The notes: generated by a model from the letters alone, not told the origin. 15,891 nt of DNA from Candidatus Peregrinibacteria bacterium (GCA_016201685.1 JACQCJ010000033.1:1-15891); one strand, 5' to 3'. Counted from the stretch's first letter, positions 7,661 to 14,792 are shown. A program made the numbers and translations.

Positions 7661-9011
7661 GGGAAGAAGGGAAAAGACGGAGGAGCATCTGGAAATCTGA
7701 ATCCGGAGGAGCAATGCCCGTGAAAGAGCGAAATTGCGCGAGTGCCTGATGGAGCAACATGGAAACGCCGTCGTGTACTCGATAGCCCTTCACTTGCGCT
7801 TCTGTCATAAACCTCGTCTTCGCGCCGTAGCGGAGATCGAGTGCATGAGCTTGGCGCTTCGCGGGAGGGATGGGGAAAGATGCATCGTCATGCACAGCGC
7901 AGATGAGAACATCGGGTGTTGCCTCGGCAATGGCATGGAGTGCATGACTGCGAACCGAGAAGCGATGTGCGAGATTCTCTCGAGCTTTTTTGTTGCGGGC
8001 GAAGATCGTGATGTCTCGTGCTCCTCGTTCTCTGCATGCGTGGAGAACCGAAGGAACGACGCCTCCGGATCCTATAATCGCGACCGATGAGGTGTCGGTG
8101 ACAAAGCCGCACGCTTCCCTGAGACCGTCTGCATCGGTGTTGTACCCCTTGTATTTTCCATGCTCCAAGACAACCGTGTTCACGCTTCGAAGTTGAGCGG
8201 CGAGCGGATCGATCGCATCGAGCAGATCGATGATTGTTTCTTTGAATGGCGTGCTAACCGCAAAACCGGAGACCTGCTCCCGTTTGATGAAACGGAAAGC
8301 ATCTTCCAAATCCTCACTCAAGAAGGTGGTGAAGAGCGCATCGATCGCATGTCGTTGGAAGAGGCTGTTGTGGATGGCGGGACTGCCGCTTCGCACGTCA
8401 AGCCCGCCGAGAATACCGAAGATCCGCGGCTGTTCGCAATGAGCAATTTTTCTGTAGAGAGAGAGTGGAACCTGGCCCGGAGCACTCTCCCCATCCTCAT
8501 CTCGATACGTGTATGTCAGTTCATTCCTGAGCGGGGAAAGCATGCGATCAAGATGTGAACGACTTCCCATCCCGAGAATGACGCGTTTCTGTTCTTTCGG
8601 TACAGCTGCATGAAACTGATCGAGAATGCGGAGATCTTCGTATGCATTGATGGTCGTTGCGATCTTGATGATCTCCGCGCCTTCACTGGTACATCGATCT
8701 GCAATGCGTCGTAATTCCTGGAGCGCCGGCGTTCCGCTGTAGTCATGAAAACTGCGAATCAGTCGCATTCCCGTTGGAACGGATGCTTCTTCTCCGAGTT
8801 CCAGATCGACGAACATCGGCTGCAGTTGTTGAAGCTGCGCACACATTGCTCGCCTGGGCGCGATGATCAACGGTAACGGCGACTCGAAGAACGGTATGTC
8901 CGGCGTCAGGTCGCCTCGTATCTCCAGGAGATCGGCGCCCGCAGCCTTCGCTTTGGAGGTGAAAGCAATCGGATCGGTTGCTGCTGTTGATGGAAGGCTT
9001 ACCGCGAACAT
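7647..9011 (-). CDS. aroD-aroE: Bifunctional 3-dehydroquinate dehydratase (type I) / shikimate dehydrogenase
   Basis: A 454-residue fusion for shikimate steps 3 and 4. Residues 1 to about 195 are a compact type I dehydroquinase: LEIRGDL (Glu30, Arg32), catalytic His89 in RSFHDYSGTP, Schiff-base Lys116 in EIIKIATT, and SAPGQVPL. Residues about 196-454 are shikimate dehydrogenase: SGSPAIHNSLF, VSTPFKET with Lys257, SVNTVV, YNTDADGL with Asp293, the NADP loop IIGSGGV, ARNKKARE, and C-terminal GVSMLLHQALAQF. The substrate motif, usually GxPxxHSxSPxxHN, reads GGLDVRSGSPAIHN. The frame is open upstream to 9299, but that part lies inside aroA·aroK without homology. The ATG at 9011 starts the DHQase domain and overlaps the aroA·aroK stop by 13 nt. 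DHQase-SDH fusions are known in plants and Chlamydia. Confidence 0.94.
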   Translation of the reverse strand: MFAVSLPSTAATDPIAFTSKAKAAGADLLEIRGDLTPDIPFFESPLPLIIAPRRAMCAQLQQLQPMFVDLELGEEASVPTGMRLIRSFHDYSGTPALQELRRIADRCTSEGAEIIKIATTINAYEDLRILDQFHAAVPKEQKRVILGMGSRSHLDRMLSPLRNELTYTYRDEDGESAPGQVPLSLYRKIAHCEQPRIFGILGGLDVRSGSPAIHNSLFQRHAIDALFTTFLSEDLEDAFRFIKREQVSGFAVSTPFKETIIDLLDAIDPLAAQLRSVNTVVLEHGKYKGYNTDADGLREACGFVTDTSSVAIIGSGGVVPSVLHACRERGARDITIFARNKKARENLAHRFSVRSHALHAIAEATPDVLICAVHDDASFPIPPAKRQAHALDLRYGAKTRFMTEAQVKGYRVHDGVSMLLHQALAQFRSFTGIAPPDSDFQMLLRLFPSSHGSQ

Positions 9012-10732
9012 AGTGCTCGAAGAGAATGAATGGCGAAACGAAGGTCGTGAGGTTCGCGAAGAGAAATGTGGGCAACGCTCTCCTCGAGAGGTCTGCGTCT
9101 TTTCATGATCAGCGGCACTTCCTTCACAAGCGGCAATGGTGTGAGGGGGGGCCTTCGATCTCTCTTCAGACGCTGAAGAATGGAAGACGAACGTGCTTGC
9201 AGAGAGATGACGACCGCTCGTTCTTTCAAGATCTTCCGTGTTGCGGGCGACTCGATGGCGCCGCCACCAAGCGACACCACGCAATGAGGCTTCAAACATT
9301 CAGCGACGATGCGCTCTTCCTCTCTGCGAAACTCGACCAGTCTTTTCCTTTGAAAATACGAGCGAATGCTGCCGTGTTTGCGCTCAAAGACACTGTCCGT
9401 ATCAATGTGCTTGAGCCTAAGAGAAGAGGCGAGCTTTTTTCCGAACGTACTTTTCCCCACTCCGCGCATGCCAATGATCGCGATGGGTTTCGACGAATGG
9501 TGAAGAATCTGCAGATCCTCGAAGAATCGCGGGTAACTTTTGGAAACGCACTGCGAATGCTTGATGCGAATCCCCGCATGCACGGATCCGAGAATCGCGA
9601 AGCAGAACGCCATGCGATGATCGTGATGCGGATCGAGCAGCGCGGGTGTGAGCCGTGCGATGCCCCGAACGATGAGATCATCACCTTGCTCACGAATCGT
9701 GATGCCTGCTCTGCGAAGTTCCCGCGTGAGTACGGCCAGTCTGTCGCATTCCTTGTGACGCAGATTGGAGATGCCGGTGAAGAGCGTTTGCCCTCCGCGA
9801 AAGGCCGCAAGCATGGCGAGGTTCATGACTTGATCGGGAAAATCCGAGCAATCGATGGTGATAGTTCCTCCTTTGCGCATTCGAGTGATGACACGAGGGA
9901 GCACGGCATCGCCTTGATCAGAATGTTGATGGAGATTGGAGAACCTCGCGCTGCTCCGCGTGAGTTCAGCAAGAACGAGGAAGGCGCCAGCGGCGCTGTG
10001 GTCGCCTACAATGTCATACAGTCGCGGACTGCGGTAGCTCGCGTGCTTCGAAACAGAGAATGCTCCTTTCCGCTCACGCACCGTCACGCCGAAATCTCGC
10101 ATGACGTGCTTCGTGAGATCGACGTAGGATCGTGACGGCAGTGATCCTGAAACGTGAAGAGAAAGTCCTCCCGAGAGCGCAGGAGCGATGAGAAGGAGCG
10201 CGCTCAGATATTGGCTGCTCTTGTGGCTCTTGAGAGAAATGCTGCCACCGCGAATGGTACGTCTGCCCACGAACACCGGCGGGCATCCGTTCGTATCTTG
10301 GATGTCTGCCCCGAGCAGACCCAATGCTTCGACGAGGTCATGGATTGGCCGATTCCGCATGGCGCTGTCCCCCGTGATGATGAACGAACCTGGAACGACG
10401 CATGCGAGCGCCGTGAGAAACCGCGTCGTTGTCCCCGCATTCCCGCAAAAAAGTTCCACGGGTTTCTTCTTCCGAAGAACGGGCAACCTTCCGCGAATGA
10501 GAAGAATTCCTTTCTTTCTGTCTTTGTAGTGAAGAGCGAAGCCCGTCGTTTGCAGATTGTGCACGAGGTGATCGACGTCATCGCAGACGGTGGCATTGCG
10601 AATCGTCGTGTTCCCGGAGGAAAGGCACGCCGCGATGATCGCTCTGTTCGCATGAGACTTGGACCCCGGCATCGTGAGCGTGGCATCGAACGGAAGCCGG
10701 AGTGGAGCCATTGATCGTGCAATGCTTCTCAT
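8999..10732 (-). CDS. aroA-aroK: Bifunctional EPSP synthase / shikimate kinase (AroA-AroK)
   Basis: A 577-residue fusion. Residues 1 to about 405 are EPSP synthase: MPGSKSHANRA (Lys25, Arg30), CGNAGTTTRFLTALA (97-110), RNRPIHDLVEALGLLGA, KSSQYLSALL, Asp300 in FPDQVMNLA, RHKECDRL (usual RxKExDRL), DHRMAFCFAI and VSKSYPRFFEDL. With almost no linker, residues about 415-577 are shikimate kinase: P-loop GMRGVGKS (421-428), IDTD with Asp444 and Asp446, EFRREE, SLGGGAI (487-493), DRRPPL and the RRRPLEES region. The kinase acts two steps before the synthase's product, so the fusion holds consecutive enzymes in reverse N-to-C order, exactly as in the eukaryotic AROM protein. The ATG overlaps the aroB stop as ATGA. 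Confidence 0.95.
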   Translation of the reverse strand: MRSIARSMAPLRLPFDATLTMPGSKSHANRAIIAACLSSGNTTIRNATVCDDVDHLVHNLQTTGFALHYKDRKKGILLIRGRLPVLRKKKPVELFCGNAGTTTRFLTALACVVPGSFIITGDSAMRNRPIHDLVEALGLLGADIQDTNGCPPVFVGRRTIRGGSISLKSHKSSQYLSALLLIAPALSGGLSLHVSGSLPSRSYVDLTKHVMRDFGVTVRERKGAFSVSKHASYRSPRLYDIVGDHSAAGAFLVLAELTRSSARFSNLHQHSDQGDAVLPRVITRMRKGGTITIDCSDFPDQVMNLAMLAAFRGGQTLFTGISNLRHKECDRLAVLTRELRRAGITIREQGDDLIVRGIARLTPALLDPHHDHRMAFCFAILGSVHAGIRIKHSQCVSKSYPRFFEDLQILHHSSKPIAIIGMRGVGKSTFGKKLASSLRLKHIDTDSVFERKHGSIRSYFQRKRLVEFRREEERIVAECLKPHCVVSLGGGAIESPATRKILKERAVVISLQARSSSILQRLKRDRRPPLTPLPLVKEVPLIMKRRRPLEESVAHISLREPHDLRFAIHSLRALCSR

Positions 10733-11772
10733 GGGAGAGAATGGAAAAGATCTGCAGTGAGCCGCAGGACGGCCCCCATGCCAATCGTTGTCGGTGCCGC
10801 GAAACGCTCGTCGTGATCGAGGGTTTTCTTATCCTTTTGCATGATCGCGAAAAGATCGTCCGTGGCGCAGTTCTCCGGAAATTCCGTCGGCATCCCTATC
10901 GCTTGGAGGAGCGCCGTCACGCGAGGAGCATCCTTTGTGCGCGCGAGTGACATCTCTTGCACCATGCCGATGCTGATCGCCTTCGCGTGGGAGAGATGAA
11001 AGTTCGAGAGAACCTCGAGCGCATGGCCGACGGTGTGTCCAAAGTTGAGCAGCAGCCGCCTGCCTTCGTCTTGCACATCGTCGCCGACGATCTGCGCTTT
11101 GAGACGAACGGCATCTGCGATGCAGGAGCAGAGAGCATCGTTGTCCCTTGCGAGAAGAGCAGGCAACTCGCGCTCGAATGTCTCGAAGAACGCCGCATCC
11201 GCTATGGCTGCGATTTTGATCACCTCCACGAGACCTTCACGGAATTGTTCTTCGGGGAGCGATTCGAGCATATGGATGTCGATGATCACCGCTTTCGGAT
11301 GATGATAGTGTCCAATGACGTTCTTTGCCTCACGAAGATTCACGCCGGTTTTTCCCCCGACGGACGCGTCCACCATGCCGAGGAGAGTGGTGGGAACATT
11401 GAGAAAGGCGATTCCTCTCATGTACACGCTCGCAACGAATCCGCCCAGATCCGTCACCATTCCTCCGCCGACGTTGAGGAGGAGCGACTGTCTCGTGACG
11501 CCGTTTCTGAGAAGCTCTGAAACAATACGTGCTACTTCCTTGAGTGATTTCGATCGCTCCTCGCTCGGAATGGATACGCGACAGGAGGCCGTGAGTCGCT
11601 TCTGGAGGTTCTCAGCCACAGGCGCAACCGCTTCATCGTGCAGAATCGCGACCGAATCAAAATGCCCCAGCGTGCCGATGAGTTTCGGGAGTTCCTTCAG
11701 CGATTCTTCACCGATCAGAATCGAGTAGGATGCATTCCGTGTTGCCGGGGGACGGAGGGTAACAGTGCGCAT
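10729..11772 (-). CDS. aroB: 3-dehydroquinate synthase (AroB)
   Basis: Cyclises DAHP to 3-dehydroquinate, the second shikimate step, with NAD and a divalent metal. Full length at 347 aa. Family motifs are PSEERSKSL, the NAD-binding GGGMVTDLGGFVASVYMRGI (102-121), NVPTTLLGMVDASVGGKTGVN (125-145), EGLVEVIK with metal ligand Glu183, LNFGHTVGHALE with His246, and LSHAKAISIGM with His262. The last replaces the usual LxHGExVxIGM. The C-terminal KDKK is conserved. The gene begins 2 nt after the trpG·DAHP synthase stop and ends in an ATGA overlap with aroA·aroK. It opens the B-A-K-D-E series matching AROM. Confidence 0.97.
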   Translation of the reverse strand: MRTVTLRPPATRNASYSILIGEESLKELPKLIGTLGHFDSVAILHDEAVAPVAENLQKRLTASCRVSIPSEERSKSLKEVARIVSELLRNGVTRQSLLLNVGGGMVTDLGGFVASVYMRGIAFLNVPTTLLGMVDASVGGKTGVNLREAKNVIGHYHHPKAVIIDIHMLESLPEEQFREGLVEVIKIAAIADAAFFETFERELPALLARDNDALCSCIADAVRLKAQIVGDDVQDEGRRLLLNFGHTVGHALEVLSNFHLSHAKAISIGMVQEMSLARTKDAPRVTALLQAIGMPTEFPENCATDDLFAIMQKDKKTLDHDERFAAPTTIGMGAVLRLTADLFHSLP

Positions 11773-11774
11773 GG

Positions 11775-13232
11775 TTAGGCGAGGGTTTTTTGCATGGCAG
11801 TCGCAACGGACCGCAACTCATCAATGCACGATTGGAATTGAAGTGGATTGAGGGATTGTTTGCCGTCCGAGAGCGCTTCTTCCGGGCACGGATGCACTTC
11901 CATGATGAGACCATCGCACCCCATGGCGACCGCCGCCCGCGCATAGTCGGGAACGTAGTCCGCGTCTCCCGCGGCATGACTGGGATCGACGAGAATCGGG
12001 AGATGCGTGAGCCTTTGCAGCGGCGGGATGGAACCGAGTGAGAGCGTGAAGCGCACCTCGGTTTCGAATGTACGGATGCCGCGTTCGCAGAGAATGACGT
12101 TCTCGTTTCCTTGCGCGAGGATGTGCTCGGCGGCAAGGAGGAATTCCTCCAGCGTTGCGGAGAATCCTCGCTTGAGCAGAACCGGCTTCGTGGATTTCCC
12201 CACGCGACGGAGGAGATTGTAGTTCTGCATATTCCGCGCGCCCACTTGGATCATGTCGCAGTACTCCTCGACCAATGCCACCTGCTCGGGGCACATCGCT
12301 TCGGAAATCGTCGCTAACTGGTACTTCTCCCCCGCTCGTTGCAGAAGTTTCAATCCTTGCTCGCCAAGACCCTGGAAGCAGTATGGGCCTGTTCTCGGTT
12401 TGAATGCGCCTCCACGCATGATCGTCACCCCCTGTTGTTTGACCATTGCCGCGGCTTCCTCCATCTGGGTCGCAGACTCAATCGAGCATGGCCCCGCAAT
12501 GACGACGACGTGGTGCTTCGAACCGATCACGCACTGCGGTCGCACGGCGATCTCCGTTCTCTCCCGCGCCTCGCGCGACGCAAGAAGATACGGCTTCTTG
12601 AGCGACAGTTTCCCGAGCCGCAGAGAGATGCCATCTGTTGATTTCTCTTGATCGACAGAAAGGAAATTTTTGAGGATGTCTTTCCCATGAGGAGTGCCGA
12701 TCGATTCCGGGTGGAACTGCACGCCGAAGAGCGACAGCGTCTTATGCTCCATCGCCATCACGACGCCATCATCGCTCGTCGCGGTGACGAGCATTGCGGG
12801 CGGGATGGTCTCTCGTTCGACGCAGAGGGAGTGATACCGCATGGCCTCAAAGGAATGCTCAAGCCCAGCGAAGAGCCGACTCTTCTCTCGCACAGAAACG
12901 GACGATGCTTTTCCGTGATAGAGGGAAGGCGCGCGGGAGACTGTCGCTCCAAAATGCTTGGCGAGAATTTGGTGTCCGAGGCAAACACCAAGAAGAGGGA
13001 TCTTCTCTTCTGCAGCAAACTCAATGAGTTCTTCCGAGATGCCGACATCGCGCTTGGTAGAGGGATTCCCAGGCCCCGGACTGATGATGATATGCGTGAC
13101 CGCAAGACGACGCACGTCATCGATACTCACGGCATTGTTGCGTTCGACGATCGGATTGCCGCCCAGTTCTCCAACCTCTTGGTAGAGATTGAACGTGAAG
13201 GAATCGTAGTTATCGAGGATCAATGTTTTCAT
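11775..13232 (-). CDS. trpG-aroF: Fusion of anthranilate synthase glutaminase (TrpG) with type I-beta DAHP synthase
   Basis: A 485-residue fusion. Residues 1 to about 193 are a class I glutamine amidotransferase supplying ammonia to TrpE: LILDNYDSFTFNL, SPGPGNPS, Cys84 in GVCLGHQ, and His174/Glu176 in VQFHPESIGTPHG. Residues about 212-485 are DAHP synthase, condensing PEP with erythrose 4-phosphate: KKPYLLASRE, IAGPCSIES with metal ligand Cys249, RGGAFKPRTGPYCFQG, QVGARNMQN, LKRGFSATLEEFL, ERGIRTFE, LVDPSHAAG with His419, Glu445 and LSDGKQSL with Asp456. This is the Bacillus/Thermotoga subtype. The ferredoxin-like regulatory domain at the N-terminus of Thermotoga DAHP synthase is absent, and TrpG occupies that position. 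The frame is open to 13298, but the ATG at 13232 starts TrpG homology and forms an ATGA overlap with trpE. PabA-like use for folate cannot be excluded, but the neighbours argue for tryptophan. Confidence 0.95.
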   Translation of the reverse strand: MKTLILDNYDSFTFNLYQEVGELGGNPIVERNNAVSIDDVRRLAVTHIIISPGPGNPSTKRDVGISEELIEFAAEEKIPLLGVCLGHQILAKHFGATVSRAPSLYHGKASSVSVREKSRLFAGLEHSFEAMRYHSLCVERETIPPAMLVTATSDDGVVMAMEHKTLSLFGVQFHPESIGTPHGKDILKNFLSVDQEKSTDGISLRLGKLSLKKPYLLASREARERTEIAVRPQCVIGSKHHVVVIAGPCSIESATQMEEAAAMVKQQGVTIMRGGAFKPRTGPYCFQGLGEQGLKLLQRAGEKYQLATISEAMCPEQVALVEEYCDMIQVGARNMQNYNLLRRVGKSTKPVLLKRGFSATLEEFLLAAEHILAQGNENVILCERGIRTFETEVRFTLSLGSIPPLQRLTHLPILVDPSHAAGDADYVPDYARAAVAMGCDGLIMEVHPCPEEALSDGKQSLNPLQFQSCIDELRSVATAMQKTLA

Positions 13233-14635
13233 GATGCCGATTGGGAATCGTTTGCGAGTTGCAGAGCCTCTAAGCAGCTTTTGGCCTTCTGAAGACATTC
13301 ATCATCCTCATTCTCAGGAATGCTGTCTTTGACGATTCCCGCGCCCACGCGGAGACTGATGGAATTGTCTTGGAAGAGCATCGTGCGGATCGTGATCGCA
13401 AAATCGATGTTCCCCGCGAGATCGATGTACCCGAAGGCTCCGCCGTAGATGCCTCTCGAAGACTTCTCGAGACGACGGATGATCTCCATCGCGCGCACTT
13501 TCGGCGCGCCCGTCAGCGTTCCCGCCGGGAAGACCGAGCGCACCACGTCGAGCGGTGTTTTGTCCGACCGCACGCGCCCGACGATGTCGGAGACGAAGTG
13601 ATACACATGGGCGAACTGCTCGATGTGGAAGGGATTCTGTACGTTCACGGAGCCGATCTCCGCGACTCTGCCGACGTCGTTCCTTCCCAGATCCACAAGC
13701 ATCTGATGCTCACAGCGCTCTTTTTCATTGTGGAGCAGATCGTCGCGCATCGCTCGGTTGTGTTCCGCGTCTCCCGTTCTCTTCCGCGTGCCGGCGATCG
13801 GTCGGTAGAGGATCTCCCGTCCATCGACGCGCACGAGCGTTTCCGGCGAGGCGCCCACGATGATTCGCTCGGGCGTTTGGAAGTAATACATGTACGGCGA
13901 CGGATCGACCCTGCGAAGATGTTCATACACGCAATGGGGAGTGACGCCGTTCCTCATGCGCAATTCCTGGCTGAGAACGACTTGAAACGCCTCACCCGCG
14001 AGAATGTCCTCCTGAATCGCCCGGACCGATGCACAAAACTCCTTTCGCGATGTTTGTCGGTATGATTCGATTTCTTCGAGAGTCGGCATGGGTATCGACG
14101 ATGCGGAAACACCATCGTTCCCTCTCCGATCATCGAAGAATGGCGATGCATGGATGATGCGCTCGATCTCTCGGAGATCCTCTTCTGAATTTTTGTGCGT
14201 GATCAGCGTGACCTCTTTCTTTGTATGATCAATCTTGAGAAGAACCTCCGGGAGGACGAACATCGCATCCGGAATGGCCGGCTCAGGAGTCAGTTCGATT
14301 GCCTCAAATTGACGCGCAGCTTCGTAGCTGACGAAACCGATGTATCCCATGCGCAGGCGCTCGCCTTGGTCGCCGGAATTGATCGTTTCCTGAAAAACCG
14401 AGAGAGCATCGGGAACCTTTCCATCCGGTACGTACTGGGAACCCCGAACCTCGCCGTCCTGCACAATCAAGACATCGCGCGCTCCAAGCGACACAAAGGA
14501 GAAATTGTTTTCGCCCCGATGATCGGCCGATTCCAGAAGGGCACAGTACTCGCGTTTGAGGCCCAACTCTCGAAGCAGGAAGAGCGGATCGCAGTGTTTG
14601 GGCCGGAGGGTGAGAGAAGAAAGAGGAAAGTACAT
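13229..14635 (-). CDS. trpE: Anthranilate synthase component I (TrpE)
   Basis: Makes anthranilate from chorismate with ammonia from TrpG, the committed tryptophan step. The 468-residue protein has the N-terminal regulatory element ALLESADH (LLES at 33-36), the motif that binds feedback tryptophan in characterised TrpE, followed later by SPYMYYFQ (246-253). The chorismate-binding core follows: GASPETLVRV, PIAGTRKRTGD (279-289), NEKERCEHQMLVDLGRND, FPAGTLTGAPKVRAMEII, GIYGGAFGYID, AITIRTM and VGAGIVKDSIPENE. Some residues differ from the consensus (TLTGAPK for TLSGAPK, EDDE for EYEE). LLES favours TrpE over PabB. It is the first gene of the operon. The ATG at 14635 has only pyrimidine-rich sequence just upstream and no Shine-Dalgarno; a terminator hairpin lies 43 nt further upstream. 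Confidence 0.96.
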   Translation of the reverse strand: MYFPLSSLTLRPKHCDPLFLLRELGLKREYCALLESADHRGENNFSFVSLGARDVLIVQDGEVRGSQYVPDGKVPDALSVFQETINSGDQGERLRMGYIGFVSYEAARQFEAIELTPEPAIPDAMFVLPEVLLKIDHTKKEVTLITHKNSEEDLREIERIIHASPFFDDRRGNDGVSASSIPMPTLEEIESYRQTSRKEFCASVRAIQEDILAGEAFQVVLSQELRMRNGVTPHCVYEHLRRVDPSPYMYYFQTPERIIVGASPETLVRVDGREILYRPIAGTRKRTGDAEHNRAMRDDLLHNEKERCEHQMLVDLGRNDVGRVAEIGSVNVQNPFHIEQFAHVYHFVSDIVGRVRSDKTPLDVVRSVFPAGTLTGAPKVRAMEIIRRLEKSSRGIYGGAFGYIDLAGNIDFAITIRTMLFQDNSISLRVGAGIVKDSIPENEDDECLQKAKSCLEALQLANDSQSAS

Positions 14636-14653
14636 GGAAGAAAGAAGGAGCCT

Positions 14654-14674
14654 GCCCTGAGCTTGTCGAAGGGC
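14654..14674. repeat. Dispersed repeat of the CCTGAGCTTGTCGAAGG type
   Basis: A 21-bp element with GCCCT and AGGGC ends and a TGAGCTTGTCGA core, immediately after the terminator T-run in the transcription direction. It resembles the element at 704-727 and the repeat class whose translation gives SLSKG. Transcribed, it can fold as a short hairpin. It lies between the terminator and the trpE start codon. Confidence 0.65.
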
Positions 14675-14677
14675 TAT

Positions 14678-14703
14678 AAAAAAGCCCTCCGCTCGGGGAG
14701 GGC
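14678..14703 (-). terminator. Intrinsic terminator upstream of trpE (possible attenuator)
   Basis: On the minus strand, GCCCTCC (14703-14697) and GGAGGGC (14690-14684) form a perfect 7-bp GC-rich stem with a 6-nt loop, directly followed by six T residues (14683-14678). Orientation is toward trpE. It ends 43 nt before the trpE ATG and more than 200 nt after the previous stop codon. It could end the upstream transcript, but its place between any plausible promoter and trpE also fits an attenuator. On the plus strand no T-run follows, so it is unidirectional. Confidence 0.8.
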
Positions 14704-14726
14704 CTGAAGATCACATCAGACACGGC

Positions 14727-14792
14727 TCACCACCGAACGGAATGATTCACATTCTGCCGCCAACCGAGCCGACAGTTAAGACATGTCATCAT
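14727..14792 (-). CDS. Candidate trp leader peptide, 21 codons (speculative)
   Basis: An ORF from tandem ATG codons (14792-14787) to TGA (14729-14727) ends 23 nt before the terminator stem. It has two TGG codons, number 11 and the last sense codon, 21. Trp codons near the end of a short ORF ahead of a terminator are the hallmark of ribosome-mediated trp attenuation. Here they are not adjacent, there is no Shine-Dalgarno, and I see no clear antiterminator pairing upstream of the terminator. An ORF this short can arise by chance. Its start overlaps the only -10-like sequence, so both cannot be right. Confidence 0.2.
   Translation of the reverse strand: MMTCLNCRLGWRQNVNHSVRW

Noticed and set aside
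6659..7723. 354-codon plus-strand ORF
   Set aside because: It is exactly antisense to aroC, with no motifs of its own.
9012..9299. N-terminal extension of aroD·aroE up to 9299
   Set aside because: It lies inside the shikimate kinase coding region in another frame and has no homology. DHQ dehydratase sequence begins at the ATG at 9011.
9026..10135. 369-codon plus-strand ORF
   Set aside because: Antisense shadow of aroA·aroK, low-information composition, no recognisable domain.
2343..14635. Alternative genetic code (UGA as glycine)
   Set aside because: TGA ends eight of the CDSs at exactly the positions required by ATGA overlaps and family lengths, so it is a true stop.
14684..14792. T-box riboswitch upstream of trpE
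   Set aside because: GGTGGTGAGCCG loosely recalls the T-box core AGGGTGGNACCGCG, but it lacks ACCGCG and does not overlap the terminator's 5' arm.
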